The notes under the pieces: model-generated | Databases searched by the model: none | The model's input: the letters and a program-made list of their open reading frames with translations, nothing else | Told to the model about the DNA's origin: nothing | NCBI GenBank assembly: GCA_963843535.1 | Contig: CAWJKU010000001.1 | Location: 434,001-498,000 of the forward strand | From: CAVUNY01 sp963843535 | GTDB taxonomy: Bacteria; Chloroflexota; Anaerolineae; Anaerolineales; Anaerolineaceae | Reading direction: 5' to 3' | DNA: 64,000 nt | Position numbers and translations under genes: made by a program | Part shown: positions 53,626 through 62,498 of the stretch, in pieces | How the letters are laid out: the number at the start of each line of letters is the position of its first letter | Numbering within the stretch: the stretch's first letter is position 1

Positions 53626-53726
53626 GGTCGCGTCCCTGGGGCAACCCCTGGGGTAATGAAGGGCTGACACGGGCCACGCAACATTAAGGTTGGAGTTTTT
53701 TTGTTGCCTCACCACAAAAAAACTCC
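53626..53726. repeat. Split GGTCGCG...GGGCCACGCA repeat plus hairpin copy 7
   Basis: GGTCGCGT at 53627 is separated from GGGCCACGCAACATT at about 53671 by an insert with CCCTGGGGCAACCCCTGGGG palindromes. The hairpin GGAGTTTTTTTGT (53692-53704) with ACAAAAAAACTCC (53714-53726) follows. The dehydrogenase gene begins shortly after. Confidence 0.6.
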
Positions 53727-53751
53727 CCAAACATTATTCAAGGAGTTATAT

Positions 53752-54771
53752 ATGAGACAGGCGGTCATGACGGCCCCCGGAGCGATCGAATTTCGCCAGG
53801 TTGAGCCGGTGAGTCCGAAATCGAATGAGGTTTTGATCCGGGTGCACCGGATTGGGGTGTGCGGGTCGGATATCCATGTCTATCACGGACTTCACCCCTA
53901 TACCGGTTATCCAGTGGTACAGGGCCATGAAGTGGCGGGTGTGGTAGCCGGGTTGGGCGGGGATGTGACGGGATTCGCGCTGGGTGATGCCGTGGTCTTC
54001 ATGCCGCAAGTCACCTGTGGCGAGTGTTATCCCTGCCGCCACGGAATGTACCACATTTGCGATCAGCTCAAGGTGATGGGGTTCCAGACCGACGGCGCGG
54101 CCCAGGATTATTTTGCGGTTCCTGCGCAGATGGTGATCAAGCTGCCTGGTGGGATCAGCCTTGACCAGGCAGCGATGGTGGAACCGCTGTCTGTCGCGGT
54201 ACATGCCCTGCGGCGCGGGGGTGGAGCCAGGGGGAAAAAGGTGCTGGTGTTAGGCGCAGGCACAATCGGCAACCTGGTGGGGCAGGCTGCCCGGGCGATG
54301 GGCGCGGCAGAGGTGATGGTAACCGATTTGAGCGAATATAAACTGGGGATGGCGCGCCGGGTGGGGCTGTCGCAGGCAGTGAACACGCAGCAGCAAGACC
54401 TGGGGACCGCGATTTTGGAAAGGTTTGGTCCAGATAAGGCCGACTTAATTTTGGAATGTGTCGGTGCGCAAGACACCATTTCTCAGGCAGTAAGCCATGC
54501 CCGCAAAGGGAGCACGATTGTCGTGGTCGGTGTTTTTGGGAAGAAGCCGGTGGTCGATCTGGGCCTGGTGCAGGACCGCGAATTGAGCCTGGTAGGGACC
54601 TTGATGTACCAAAGGGTAGATTACGAGCAGGCGATTGAGCTGATCGACCATGGGCTGGTTCAGCTTGAGCCGCTAATCACCCACCGCTTCCCTTTTGAGA
54701 AATATTTGCAGGCATACCAGACCATCGAGGCGTCAAACGGCGAATATATGAAGGTGATGATCGAGGTATAG
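53752..54771 (+). CDS. Zinc-dependent alcohol dehydrogenase (threonine/sorbitol dehydrogenase-like)
   Basis: 339 residues of the MDR superfamily: catalytic zinc ligands in GVCGSDIHVYHG and GHEVAG, structural zinc cysteines CGECYPCRHGMYHIC, EPLSVAVHAL, and the Rossmann motif GAGTIGNLVG. The set is close to sugar-alcohol or uronate (galactonate/galactitol-type) dehydrogenases. ATG 53752 has AGGAG seven bases upstream. It lies next to the aldolase/epimerase and the pectin-fragment genes, which suggests oxidation of a sugar acid or polyol in that pathway. Confidence 0.87.
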   Translation: MRQAVMTAPGAIEFRQVEPVSPKSNEVLIRVHRIGVCGSDIHVYHGLHPYTGYPVVQGHEVAGVVAGLGGDVTGFALGDAVVFMPQVTCGECYPCRHGMYHICDQLKVMGFQTDGAAQDYFAVPAQMVIKLPGGISLDQAAMVEPLSVAVHALRRGGGARGKKVLVLGAGTIGNLVGQAARAMGAAEVMVTDLSEYKLGMARRVGLSQAVNTQQQDLGTAILERFGPDKADLILECVGAQDTISQAVSHARKGSTIVVVGVFGKKPVVDLGLVQDRELSLVGTLMYQRVDYEQAIELIDHGLVQLEPLITHRFPFEKYLQAYQTIEASNGEYMKVMIEV

Positions 54772-54773
54772 TT

Positions 54774-54814
54774 GTGATGTGATTTCTGGCGCATCGCGCC
54801 AGAAATCACATCAC
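54774..54814. repeat. Perfect 19-bp hairpin (copy 8)
   Basis: Arms 54774-54792 and 54796-54814 pair perfectly around ATC, right after the dehydrogenase stop. It lacks a long T run, so it is an outlying member of the hairpin set or a weak terminator between convergent genes. Confidence 0.65.
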
Positions 54815-54821
54815 ATATTTA

Positions 54822-56001
54822 TTACTTGATGTACGTCATGTAAAGGTTGATCTTGCCGCCCTTATCGGAGGCGTATAGAATGCGGCTGCCGTCCCAACTC
54901 CAGGTGGGATGGCAGTGGGCATCCCCGGTGTGCCAGGACGTGCCGTGGGTGCACAGCGGCTTGAGTTGAGCCTTTTCACCTGAGATATCGATCAGGACCA
55001 ATTGATCCACATCATCCCCGACCAATATACTGTTGTCGGGGTTGGCATGGTAGTGGTTGCAGTAGAATGGCATATCGATTTTTCGCACCAGCTGGCCCTT
55101 GCGATCGATCAGGCCCACAAAAGGGATCATCGCATTCTGGTTGACTTGCACGTCTCTGGCGACGGCCTGGGTGCGGTCTGAGGTGATCGTACCGTCATGG
55201 CCTGGGCCGCGGTCGTCGAAGAAGATGTAGCCATCCTGCGTCCAGAACTCGTGACCGATCGAATCCTGTTCGTTCTGCCGGTAGCAGGGTTTCGCTTCAC
55301 GCGAAGCCAGGTCGAACAACCACATGCGCTGGGTGACCAGGTTCCAGGGACCCTCGTGGCAGTAGGTGGCCAGGGTCGGGTCATCGGGGCACCATTGGAA
55401 GTGACCGACCCAGTGGGTATCTTTGAAGGCGTCAAACCATCCCGAGCCGTCGAGATAGGCGACGGTGATGCGCCCATCTTTCTCCAGGTAGAAACTCTCC
55501 TTGAAGCCGGTATAGTTGGGGCCTTCTTCCACCTGCACCTTTTCACTGCGGCTGAAACCGATGTAACGCCGGTTGCAGGCGATCGAAGGTGAACCCATAT
55601 CTAATTTGTCAGGTTTCTTCATACACGACCCAGGCTCTTGCCGGTGGACGGGTCGAGGGCTTTCAACTGGTTGCCGACGATATAGACAACCACCGGCTGT
55701 CCGGGGTTTTGGTCAAGCTGCCGACGGAATTCCGATGGTCGCGCTCATCGGAAATCTGGGTGATGATCCCGCTGTCCAGATCCATTTTAAAAACATTGTA
55801 GTGCGGATTCTCGTGTGGCAGCCGGTCCTGGTGGGAGGCCCGGTCTGATTGAAAAATGATCTCGTTTTTCTTTATATCAAACGAGTTTTCAGTGAAGTAC
55901 AGGTGGACATTGTTGCCGGTCGAAGTTAGCTGGATGATTTCTTGTCCGGTAGTAGGGTCTTTATAAGACCGCATTTCAGATATCCAGGTATCACCGATCA
56001 T
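54822..56001 (-). CDS. Oligogalacturonate lyase-like seven-bladed beta-propeller (PL22), downstream copy
   Basis: Frames 56001-55663 and 55622-54822 together make about 390 residues. The first half opens MIGDTWISEMRSYKDPTTGQEIIQLTS with NNVHLYFTENSFD and NPHYNVFKMDLDSG. The second has GPNYTGFKESFY, HFQWCPDDP, GHEFWTQDGYIFFDDRG, PFYCNHYHANPDNSILVGDD and SWHTGDAHCHPTWSWDG, where histidines bind Mn in PL22 enzymes. The enzyme would cleave short unsaturated oligogalacturonides in the cytoplasm. Frame changes lie near 55710-55720 (one base missing relative to the upstream copy) and near the ATGAAGAAA at 55622. Confidence 0.78.
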
Positions 56002-57209
56002 AGGATCAACGCCTAAACCTTTTGGACAGCTGTAGATATAGGTCATGTACAGGTTTACTTTACCGCCCTTGTCCGAGGCATACAGGATGCGCTGCCGTCC
56101 CAACTCCAGGTGGGGTGGCAGTGCGCGCTCTGGGTATGCCAGGAGGTGCCGTGGGTGCAGAGCGGGGTTAATTGCGCTTTCTCGCCGGAAATATCGATCA
56201 GCACCAGATTATCCACATCGTCGCCGACCAGGACGGTATTATCCGGGTTGGCGTGGTAATGGTTGCAGTAGAACGGCATGTCAATTTTCCGCACGATATT
56301 GCCGTTGCGGTCCGCCAGTCCGACAAAGGGGATCATCGCGTTTTCGTTGACCTGCACGTCTTTGGCCACCGCCTGGGTGCGGTCTGAAGTGATCGTGCCG
56401 TCATGCCCCGGACCGCGGTCGTCGAAAAAGATATAACCGTCCTGGGTCCAGAACTCGTGCCCAATGGAATCCTGTTCGTCCTGGCGGAAGCAGGGTTTTG
56501 CCTCACGCGAGGCCAGGTCAAGGAGCCACATACGCTGGGTGACCAGGTTCCAGGGGCCTTCGTGGCAGTAGGTGGCGATGGTGGGGTCATCCGGACACCA
56601 CTGGAAATGACCGACCTGGTGGGTGTCTTTGAAGGCATCGAACCACCCGGAACCATCCAGATAGGCAATGGTGATTCGACCGTCTTTCACCTGGTAAAAG
56701 CGTTCCTTGAAGCCGGTGTAATTCGGGCCGTCCTGCACGTGCCTGTTTTCATTGCGGCAGAAACCGATATAGCGCCCGTTGCAGGCGATGGAAGGCGCGC
56801 CAAGATTGATAATCGCCGCTTTCTTCATAAAGAACGCGAGTCTTCCCGGTTTCGGGATCGAGCGATTTTAATCTGATTGCCCACCCCATAGACAATAATT
56901 TTGCTGTCGGGGGTTTTGGTCAGGTTGCCGGATGGGCGCAGCGAGGCCGGTTCGTCGGAAAGCTGGGTGATAAGGCCCGTAGCCAGGTCCATTTTAAAAA
57001 CGTTATAGTGCGGGTTCTGGTGGGGCAGGCGGTCTTCTTTCGACGCGCGATCGGAACGGAAGATGATCTCATTCTTTTGGGTATCAAACGAGTTTTCAGT
57101 GAAGTACAGATGGACGTTATTGCCGATGGATGTGAGCTGAATGATCTCACGGCCGGTCAGGGGGTCTTTATAAGGACCGCATTTCTGATTTCCAGGTTTC
57201 ACCAATCAT
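56002..57209 (-). CDS. Oligogalacturonate lyase-like beta-propeller (PL22), upstream copy
   Basis: A paralogue of the copy just downstream. ATG 57209 starts MIGETWKSEMRS; an extra base near 57174 shifts into the frame 57205-56825. The second half runs 56828-56055 (GPNYTGFKERFY, HFQWCPDDPTIATYC, GHEFWTQDGYIFFDDRG, SWHTQSAHCHPTWSWDG). It leaves frame again near 56090, where one C is missing relative to the other copy. After that point the frame runs without a stop, through a short linker, into the start of the downstream copy, so a fused double propeller is possible. Activity and partner genes are as for its neighbour. Confidence 0.75.
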
Positions 57210-57233
57210 TATTTCCTCTTTTTTGATGAATCT

Positions 57234-57309
57234 GTCATTGCGAGGCGGATTTTTTCCGCCGAAGCAATCTATTCTTTATGATAGATTGCTTCGCTGCGCT
57301 CGCAATGAC
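57234..57309. repeat. TCATTGCGAG palindromic element, copy C
   Basis: A 76-bp element bounded by GTCATTGCGAG and CTCGCAATGAC, with its own central inverted repeat. The flank TTTTTTGATGAATC is shared with copy A. A degenerate copy of the GGACCACGCA repeat lies about 15 bases further at 57315-57350. The gap 57210-57407 holds nothing else. Confidence 0.85.
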
Positions 57310-57407
57310 AGCTCGACATTTTGTGTAACCCACACAGTGCGAGCAGCTTATGTAGGTTATTGATTTTGTGGTTCGCAACCATATCATACCACCGGGCGAA
57401 GGGTTTA

Positions 57408-59296
57408 TCAGGCGACGCCGGGTGTCAGGCTCATCGAAAATTTCGTCTGACCTGGGGCCAGCTGGACGGTCAGGCGCTTTAAGACGCCTTCACGCTCGTT
57501 GATCTTGCATTCCTCTTCCAGGCTTTGAACGAAAAAAAACGCTCCGGCTGGCTGCTGGATGGATAATGCAAGGCTGCTGTGTTTGCCGCGGATCACGGCG
57601 CGAGGGCCGTCAATTGTTACGTCATTCCAGGTAACGAATGCCTCCTCAACCGGTAGGGCAGCACCTGAAAAGTCAAACTTGTCGGTGAGCACCGCGCTGC
57701 CTTCGAGCGCATCGAGGGTAATCCGGCGTCTGGCCTGGATCAGCTCAGGCAGGGCATAAGCGCCTTGAAAATCGATGGTCACAGATTTTTCGCGACCTGA
57801 AAGTTGGACCTGAGCAATCTGCCCGGTGTACTGGCGGTGACCGCCGAACTCGGGTCCGGGAACCTGGAGAGCGCCGGCGATGCGCGGCACGCTGTGTCCC
57901 AGGGAATTGCAGAATATATTCTGGTAGCGCGTGCTCGCGGAAATAATCCTTGCTGTACATGCCTCGTCCGGGGTCGCACAACAGGGATTCACCACCAATG
58001 TTGTAGATAAATGTGGCGATGTCGGTGTGCGAGTGGTGCCCATCGGTATGCCCGGCTTTTGCCGTCAGGAGGACGGGTGCAGACTGAGATGTTTTCGCGC
58101 TTAACTTGACGATACCGCAGGCTGTCAGGTGGTAATCGGCAGCCACCGCCGGCGGGAAGGGGGCGATCATCCCATCCCACCAGGCCAGGTCGCGCAAAAG
58201 GATGGGCAGCTTGGCCGCGGATACCCCATGACCTTCCAATTTGGCTGGTTCGAGCAGCAGCCCGCGCAGCTCGCTGACCTGGGTCCGTTCGGAAATACGC
58301 TGGACGACACCCAGGGGCAGGGCGGTCTGCTCGACGGCATCGCCAAAATTGACATAGGTTCCCTGCGACAGGGCAACCACCAGCGGGTAGCGGGCGATAT
58401 CCACCATGCGCGGGTTGGCAAGCAGGTCGATTTTTCCGCCGGTTTGCTCGCGCAGCAGCTCAGCCAGGGTCACATAATACATTAAACCGTAACCCCAATA
58501 ACCGATGCCTTCGATCGAACCGCCGTCCGCTTCGAAACCGGTGGCAAGGTAGGCCTCAAAGCCTTCCAAAACCTGGGCGATGGCCTCGTTCAGCGTGCGC
58601 GGATCGCGCTCCAGGCGCATGAAGGCCAGGCCAATCGACCCATTGCAGACGCCGTTCCAATTGAGCGGGCCCTTATACCACCAGTGTTTGCGCCCATAGG
58701 CCAGATACGGCTTGAAGATACGCCGTTCTACTTCCTGGCGTACGCGCTGCACCACTTCGGGGGCCAGCTGGTCGCCGATCAGATAAATGCGCTTCCGCCA
58801 GAGCAGCGCCTGTTTCGGCGCAGAACAGGTCGATTGCGTCCGGTTCACGGGTCAGGGCGGTATGGGAGCCCCAAGGAGTCTGGCGCCCCCCAAAAACGGG
58901 GCGCGAAGCGCTGGGCGAGGGTTTGAGCTCCCAAAAATCCGGGCCTTGTTCCTCATGCGCGGGCAGCACCCAGCTGGTTTCTTCACAGATATTCCACAGC
59001 AGATCTTGGATGGTATCGCGCAGGCTGTCGTCGCCCAGTATGAATTCCACCACGGCGCGGGTGAGCATGGCCCGTTTTAGGAAAAACAGGCGTTCGTATC
59101 CGCGGCGAAAACCGATATGCTCGAACTGGCGGTACAGCGTATAGGTGGTGGTTGGAATATGGGTCAGATCTGGGGCTTGCTGGCGTAGATTTTCGAGAAT
59201 AGCGGTTTTGCCGGCGGATTGGCGGACCTGGCTTAGCAGGCGAGCCCGGTCTTCCTCAGCCCGCTGTCCGATGAGCGGTTCAAGCTGCAGTTTCAT
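57408..59296 (-). CDS. Heparinase II/III-like polysaccharide lyase, frameshifted twice
   Basis: Three frames join into about 628 residues: 59296-58800 (RAEEDRARLLSQVRQSAGKTAILENLRQQ, helical domain), 58848-57910 (KPYLAYGRKHWWYKGPLNWNGVCNGS toroid, then GHTDGHHSHTDIATFIYNIGGESLLCDPGRGMYSKDYF, the family active-site region) and 58043-57408 (beta-sandwich C terminus). The frame breaks are near 58800 and 57910-57915. No signal peptide is seen at ATG 59296, which has AAGGA ahead of it, so the enzyme is probably cytoplasmic and acts on uronate oligosaccharides. Indels rather than true decay are likely because the motifs on both sides are intact. Confidence 0.72.
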
Positions 59297-59319
59297 ATGT
59301 TTCCTTGATGTTGTAAGGA

Positions 59320-59653
59320 TTACGCGAGGAAATCTTCGCGGATGGGTGTGAAACAATCAATTAAAACCGTGGCAACTGTGGTTTTGATGTAATGTTTTAC
59401 ATCCGAGGGCACATAATAACTTCCGCCGGTCTGTTAAGCGGACAGGTTTTTTGCCTTCCATATAAAAATCGATTTCACCTGAGACAACATAACCGATTTG
59501 TTCGTGGGGATGGCTGTGCTCCCACGACTGCACCCCGGCTTCGAATTCAAATTGAACCAGCATAATTTTCCCGCCGTAGCTCAGGATACGGCGTCTGGCT
59601 CCATCGGGAGTGATGGTGACGGCTTCTTGGCTTGCATGGGCAATCATTTTCAT
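59320..59653 (-). CDS. Small cupin-domain protein, frameshifted
   Basis: About 110 residues with the cupin motif VQSWEHSHPHEQIGYVVSGEIDFYMEGKKPVRL (His, His, Glu metal ligands). Near 59438 one extra C shifts the frame. In the other frame the expected end GGSYYVPSDVKHYIKTTVATVLIDCFTP follows, with stop at 59320-59322. It lies 24 bases upstream of the heparinase-like gene in one operon. Such KdgF-like cupins help linearise unsaturated uronates, which fits the context but is inference. Confidence 0.72.
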
Positions 59654-59676
59654 AAAAACCTCGATTTTTTTGAATT

Positions 59677-59774
59677 GTCATTGCGAGCCCCGAAGGGGCG
59701 TGGCAATCTTCTGACTAACGAGAGATTGCTTCGCTCGCCCCTGCGGGCGCACCCCGGGTGGCGCTCGCAATGAC
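59677..59774. repeat. TCATTGCGAG palindromic element, copy D
   Basis: 98 bp, nearly identical to copy B read on the minus strand. It lies between the oppF-like gene and the cupin gene. Confidence 0.9.
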
Positions 59775-59834
59775 GGATAATCGTTTAGTGTGCTCAGCAA
59801 TAGAGCGAGCGGAATTTTTTTGGCTGCAATTTGA

Positions 59835-60855
59835 TCAACCCGAAACCATGCCCGCCAGTTTGAGATCCTGGCTGAGATGGCAGGCGGTCCAATGCTCGGG
59901 GCTGATTTCGCGCCATTCGGGGATCTCTTTGGAGCAGATATCTTTGGCGTATCGGCAGCGTGGGTGGAACTTGCACCCACTGGGCGGGTTAATCGGGCTG
60001 GGTACGTCACCGGGGAGCAGGATGCGTTTCATCATCAAATCGGGATCGGCGCTGGGCACAGCGGAGAGCAGGGCTTCGGTGTACGGGTGGCGAGGTCCGG
60101 CATACAGCTCTTCAGACCGGGCCAATTCTACAATATCTCCCAGATACATGACTGCCACCCGGTCGCTGATATGTTCGACCACCGAGAGGTCATGTGAAAT
60201 AAATAGATAGGTAAAGCCGAAGTTAGCTTGCAGATCACGCAGCAGGTTGACCACCTGGGCCTGGATCGAAACGTCCAGGGCGCTGACCGGCTCATCGCAG
60301 ACGATAAATTTCGGGTTTAATGCCAGTGCGCGGGCGATGCCGATGCGCTGGCGCTGACCGCCGGAGAAAGCGTAAGGATAGCGGTTCATATGCTGGACGC
60401 GCATCCCGACCAGCTCGAGCAGCTCGCGAACGCGGGTTTTCAACTCATCGCCGTCCATCACCCCGTGGATTTTCAAGCGGCTCGGCGACGATATCCATGA
60501 CCGTCATGCGCGGGTTCAGGGAGGAATATGGATCCTGGAAAATGATTTGCATTTCGCGCCGGTAAGGTTTCATGTCGCGGCGCCCGACCTTGGTCAATTC
60601 GACCATCTCGTCCTGGTAGCGATAAAAGATCTGGCCCTCGGTGGGCGGCATGGCGCGCAGAATCAACCGCCCGGCAGTGGTTTTGCCGCAGCCGCTCTCA
60701 CCCACCAGGCCCAAGGTTTCACCCTGGCGGATGAAAAAGCTGATCCCATCCACGGCGCGGACCTGACCAACTACCCGCCGGAAGACGCCTTTCTGGATGG
60801 GGAAATGTTTTTTTAGATTTTTTACATCAAGGAGAACAGGATTGGTGTTTTCCAT
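59835..60855 (-). CDS. Oligopeptide/oligosaccharide ABC transporter ATP-binding protein (OppF-like), frameshifted
   Basis: Frames 60855-60470 and 60476-59835 join near 60468-60474, by a run of four A, into about 339 residues. Walker A is GESGCGKTT, the Q-loop region is IIFQDPYSSLNPRMTV, the signature is FSGGQRQRIGIARAL, Walker B is FIVCDEPVSALDVS, and the C-terminal oligopeptide-transporter domain has CKFHPRCRYAKDIC with the cysteines of its metal site. It powers import with the OppD-like partner. Its start overlaps the URO-D-like stop (TGATG), so it is translated with it. Confidence 0.83.
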
Positions 60856-62498
60856 CAGATTTTTACCTCAATATCATTCCAAGGCTGCCCGGTTTCGTCC
60901 GTAAGGCGGAAATGGAAGCCCCATTCGCCTTTGGCCTGACCGATTTTACATAAAATAGTATTCCATCCCTGCTTAAGGCGGACAGGCAGGATGTCTTGCA
61001 TGGGGACGGCCAGACGGTAAACATCCCTCTTACAGATCAATGCCCGGTTTATCCAGACCTGAATGCCGTCGTCGCTGCCCAGCTCCAATAAACCCTCTCG
61101 TTCCATGGGGGAGTAGATCTCACACCTGGCATATGCTACCGACCAGGGTTCCGGGCTCACCTCTTGCTTGAGATCGACGTACCCGGAAGCCTTCTTGCCG
61201 GTGTAGGGCTGCCAGGAAAGCTGAAGATTGTTCTTCCCCTGGAAGGAGCCGCCACCGCCATTTTCCGGTGCTAAAACCGCGTGAAAGCCGTGGTTGTACG
61301 CGTTGTCAAAGGGGCCCAGCAGGAGCCACGTCTGGATGGCGCCTGATCTGGGCTGAACCCCTGGTTCGCGCCAGGGCTTGCCGAGGATCTCCAGCTTACG
61401 CCGGCGGTAGTACAGGTAATTTTTAAAGGAGACATCCGGCGGTACAAGATGGTCCGTGTGCGGGATGAGCACTTTTTGCTCGATGAGCGGAGAAAGGCGT
61501 TTAAATTCGGCGTCGATCGCGGCGGGTCCTGCAGCCAGGGCGCGCTTATCAAAGCCGCCGCGCAGCTTTAAACGCGGGCCGAATTGGCTGAACAGGTCTT
61601 CCGAGCTGGTCGCAGCCACTTCCAGGGGCCAGAGCATGTTGATTCCGCCCTCCAACCAGAGGGGCGCCAGGGCATGGATGTTGCCGTCGCAGTCCAGCTG
61701 GTTGAAGTAGGTGTGGAACTCATCCTGCAAGAAAGTGGTGATACGTTGGTAGCGCGGGACCATCATTTCTCGGAAAATACCCGGCGAAAGCAGCGGCCCG
61801 GCATTGTAGCACATATCTTCCCACCAATCTGCCCGGTCGATGACAATGCCAAATCCGGCAACTTTCTCGAGGACGCTTAAGGCAAGCCGGGTGAGGTGCT
61901 CCATCATCTCGTCTACCAGAGGGCGGTCGTCGTATAACATCAATGACAGGTTTTCCAGGCCAACCCAATTACGGATCCAGCCGTACAGCGATCCCAGGCG
62001 GACGATTACCGGGTAATCGGCGAACTTTAAACGACGCGCCAGGGTAACAAGGTGGGTGGGGATGCGTTCTGGGTGTTGAGGATCCAGCCGCTCAGCGCAA
62101 AGCCGGTCCCAATCGGCGCGATTCCGGATGGCATAACGAATATAGCGCGGGATGGATGCGCCGAATTCAGACTTGAGCTGTTCGGAGACCGCTCCATCGC
62201 GATCTTGAATAATCTCGGAACGTCCCCGAACTTCGAGGACAACCTCATCAAAGGAGGGCAGCAGGCCGACATTCAGATTTAACGCCGGGCCATAATCATC
62301 ATCGTCCGTGCCAAAAAAACGGTCCAGGCAGTAAAAAGGCCGGGACAACCCTTTGCACGATTCCAGATCCAGGCCTTCCTGGCTCCAGCGCTCATTCGTC
62401 TGAGACCAGGCGCCAAACTCAAAATCCGGCAAACGGTCCACCGGTTTGTTCTGCAGCGTGCGAAGCAGACGTTCGCGGTGATTAAGTTCGCCAGCCAT
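60855..62498 (-). CDS. URO-D-like (uroporphyrinogen decarboxylase/methyltransferase superfamily) protein with C-terminal beta domain
   Basis: 547 residues. The first about 370 resemble the URO-D/MtaA barrel (HRERLLRTLQNKPVDRLPDFEFG, VIVRLGSLYGWIRNWVGLENLSLMLYDD, HTYFNQLDCDGNIHALAPLWLEGGINMLWPLEVAA, RGGFDKRALA). The last about 150 form a beta-sandwich like a carbohydrate-binding or PA14-like module (TWLLLGPFDN, ELGSDDGIQVWINRAL, LKQGWNTILCKIG). The start at 62498 and the end at 60855 both overlap the neighbouring transporter genes as TGATG. A heme role is unlikely in this setting. Methyl or carboxyl chemistry on an imported sugar is possible but unproven. Confidence 0.7.
   Translation of the reverse strand: MAGELNHRERLLRTLQNKPVDRLPDFEFGAWSQTNERWSQEGLDLESCKGLSRPFYCLDRFFGTDDDDYGPALNLNVGLLPSFDEVVLEVRGRSEIIQDRDGAVSEQLKSEFGASIPRYIRYAIRNRADWDRLCAERLDPQHPERIPTHLVTLARRLKFADYPVIVRLGSLYGWIRNWVGLENLSLMLYDDRPLVDEMMEHLTRLALSVLEKVAGFGIVIDRADWWEDMCYNAGPLLSPGIFREMMVPRYQRITTFLQDEFHTYFNQLDCDGNIHALAPLWLEGGINMLWPLEVAATSSEDLFSQFGPRLKLRGGFDKRALAAGPAAIDAEFKRLSPLIEQKVLIPHTDHLVPPDVSFKNYLYYRRRKLEILGKPWREPGVQPRSGAIQTWLLLGPFDNAYNHGFHAVLAPENGGGGSFQGKNNLQLSWQPYTGKKASGYVDLKQEVSPEPWSVAYARCEIYSPMEREGLLELGSDDGIQVWINRALICKRDVYRLAVPMQDILPVRLKQGWNTILCKIGQAKGEWGFHFRLTDETGQPWNDIEVKI

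Noticed and set aside
60855..62498. URO-D-like protein as the heme-pathway hemE
   Set aside because: It lies inside a transporter operon, carries an extra beta domain and has no other heme genes nearby.
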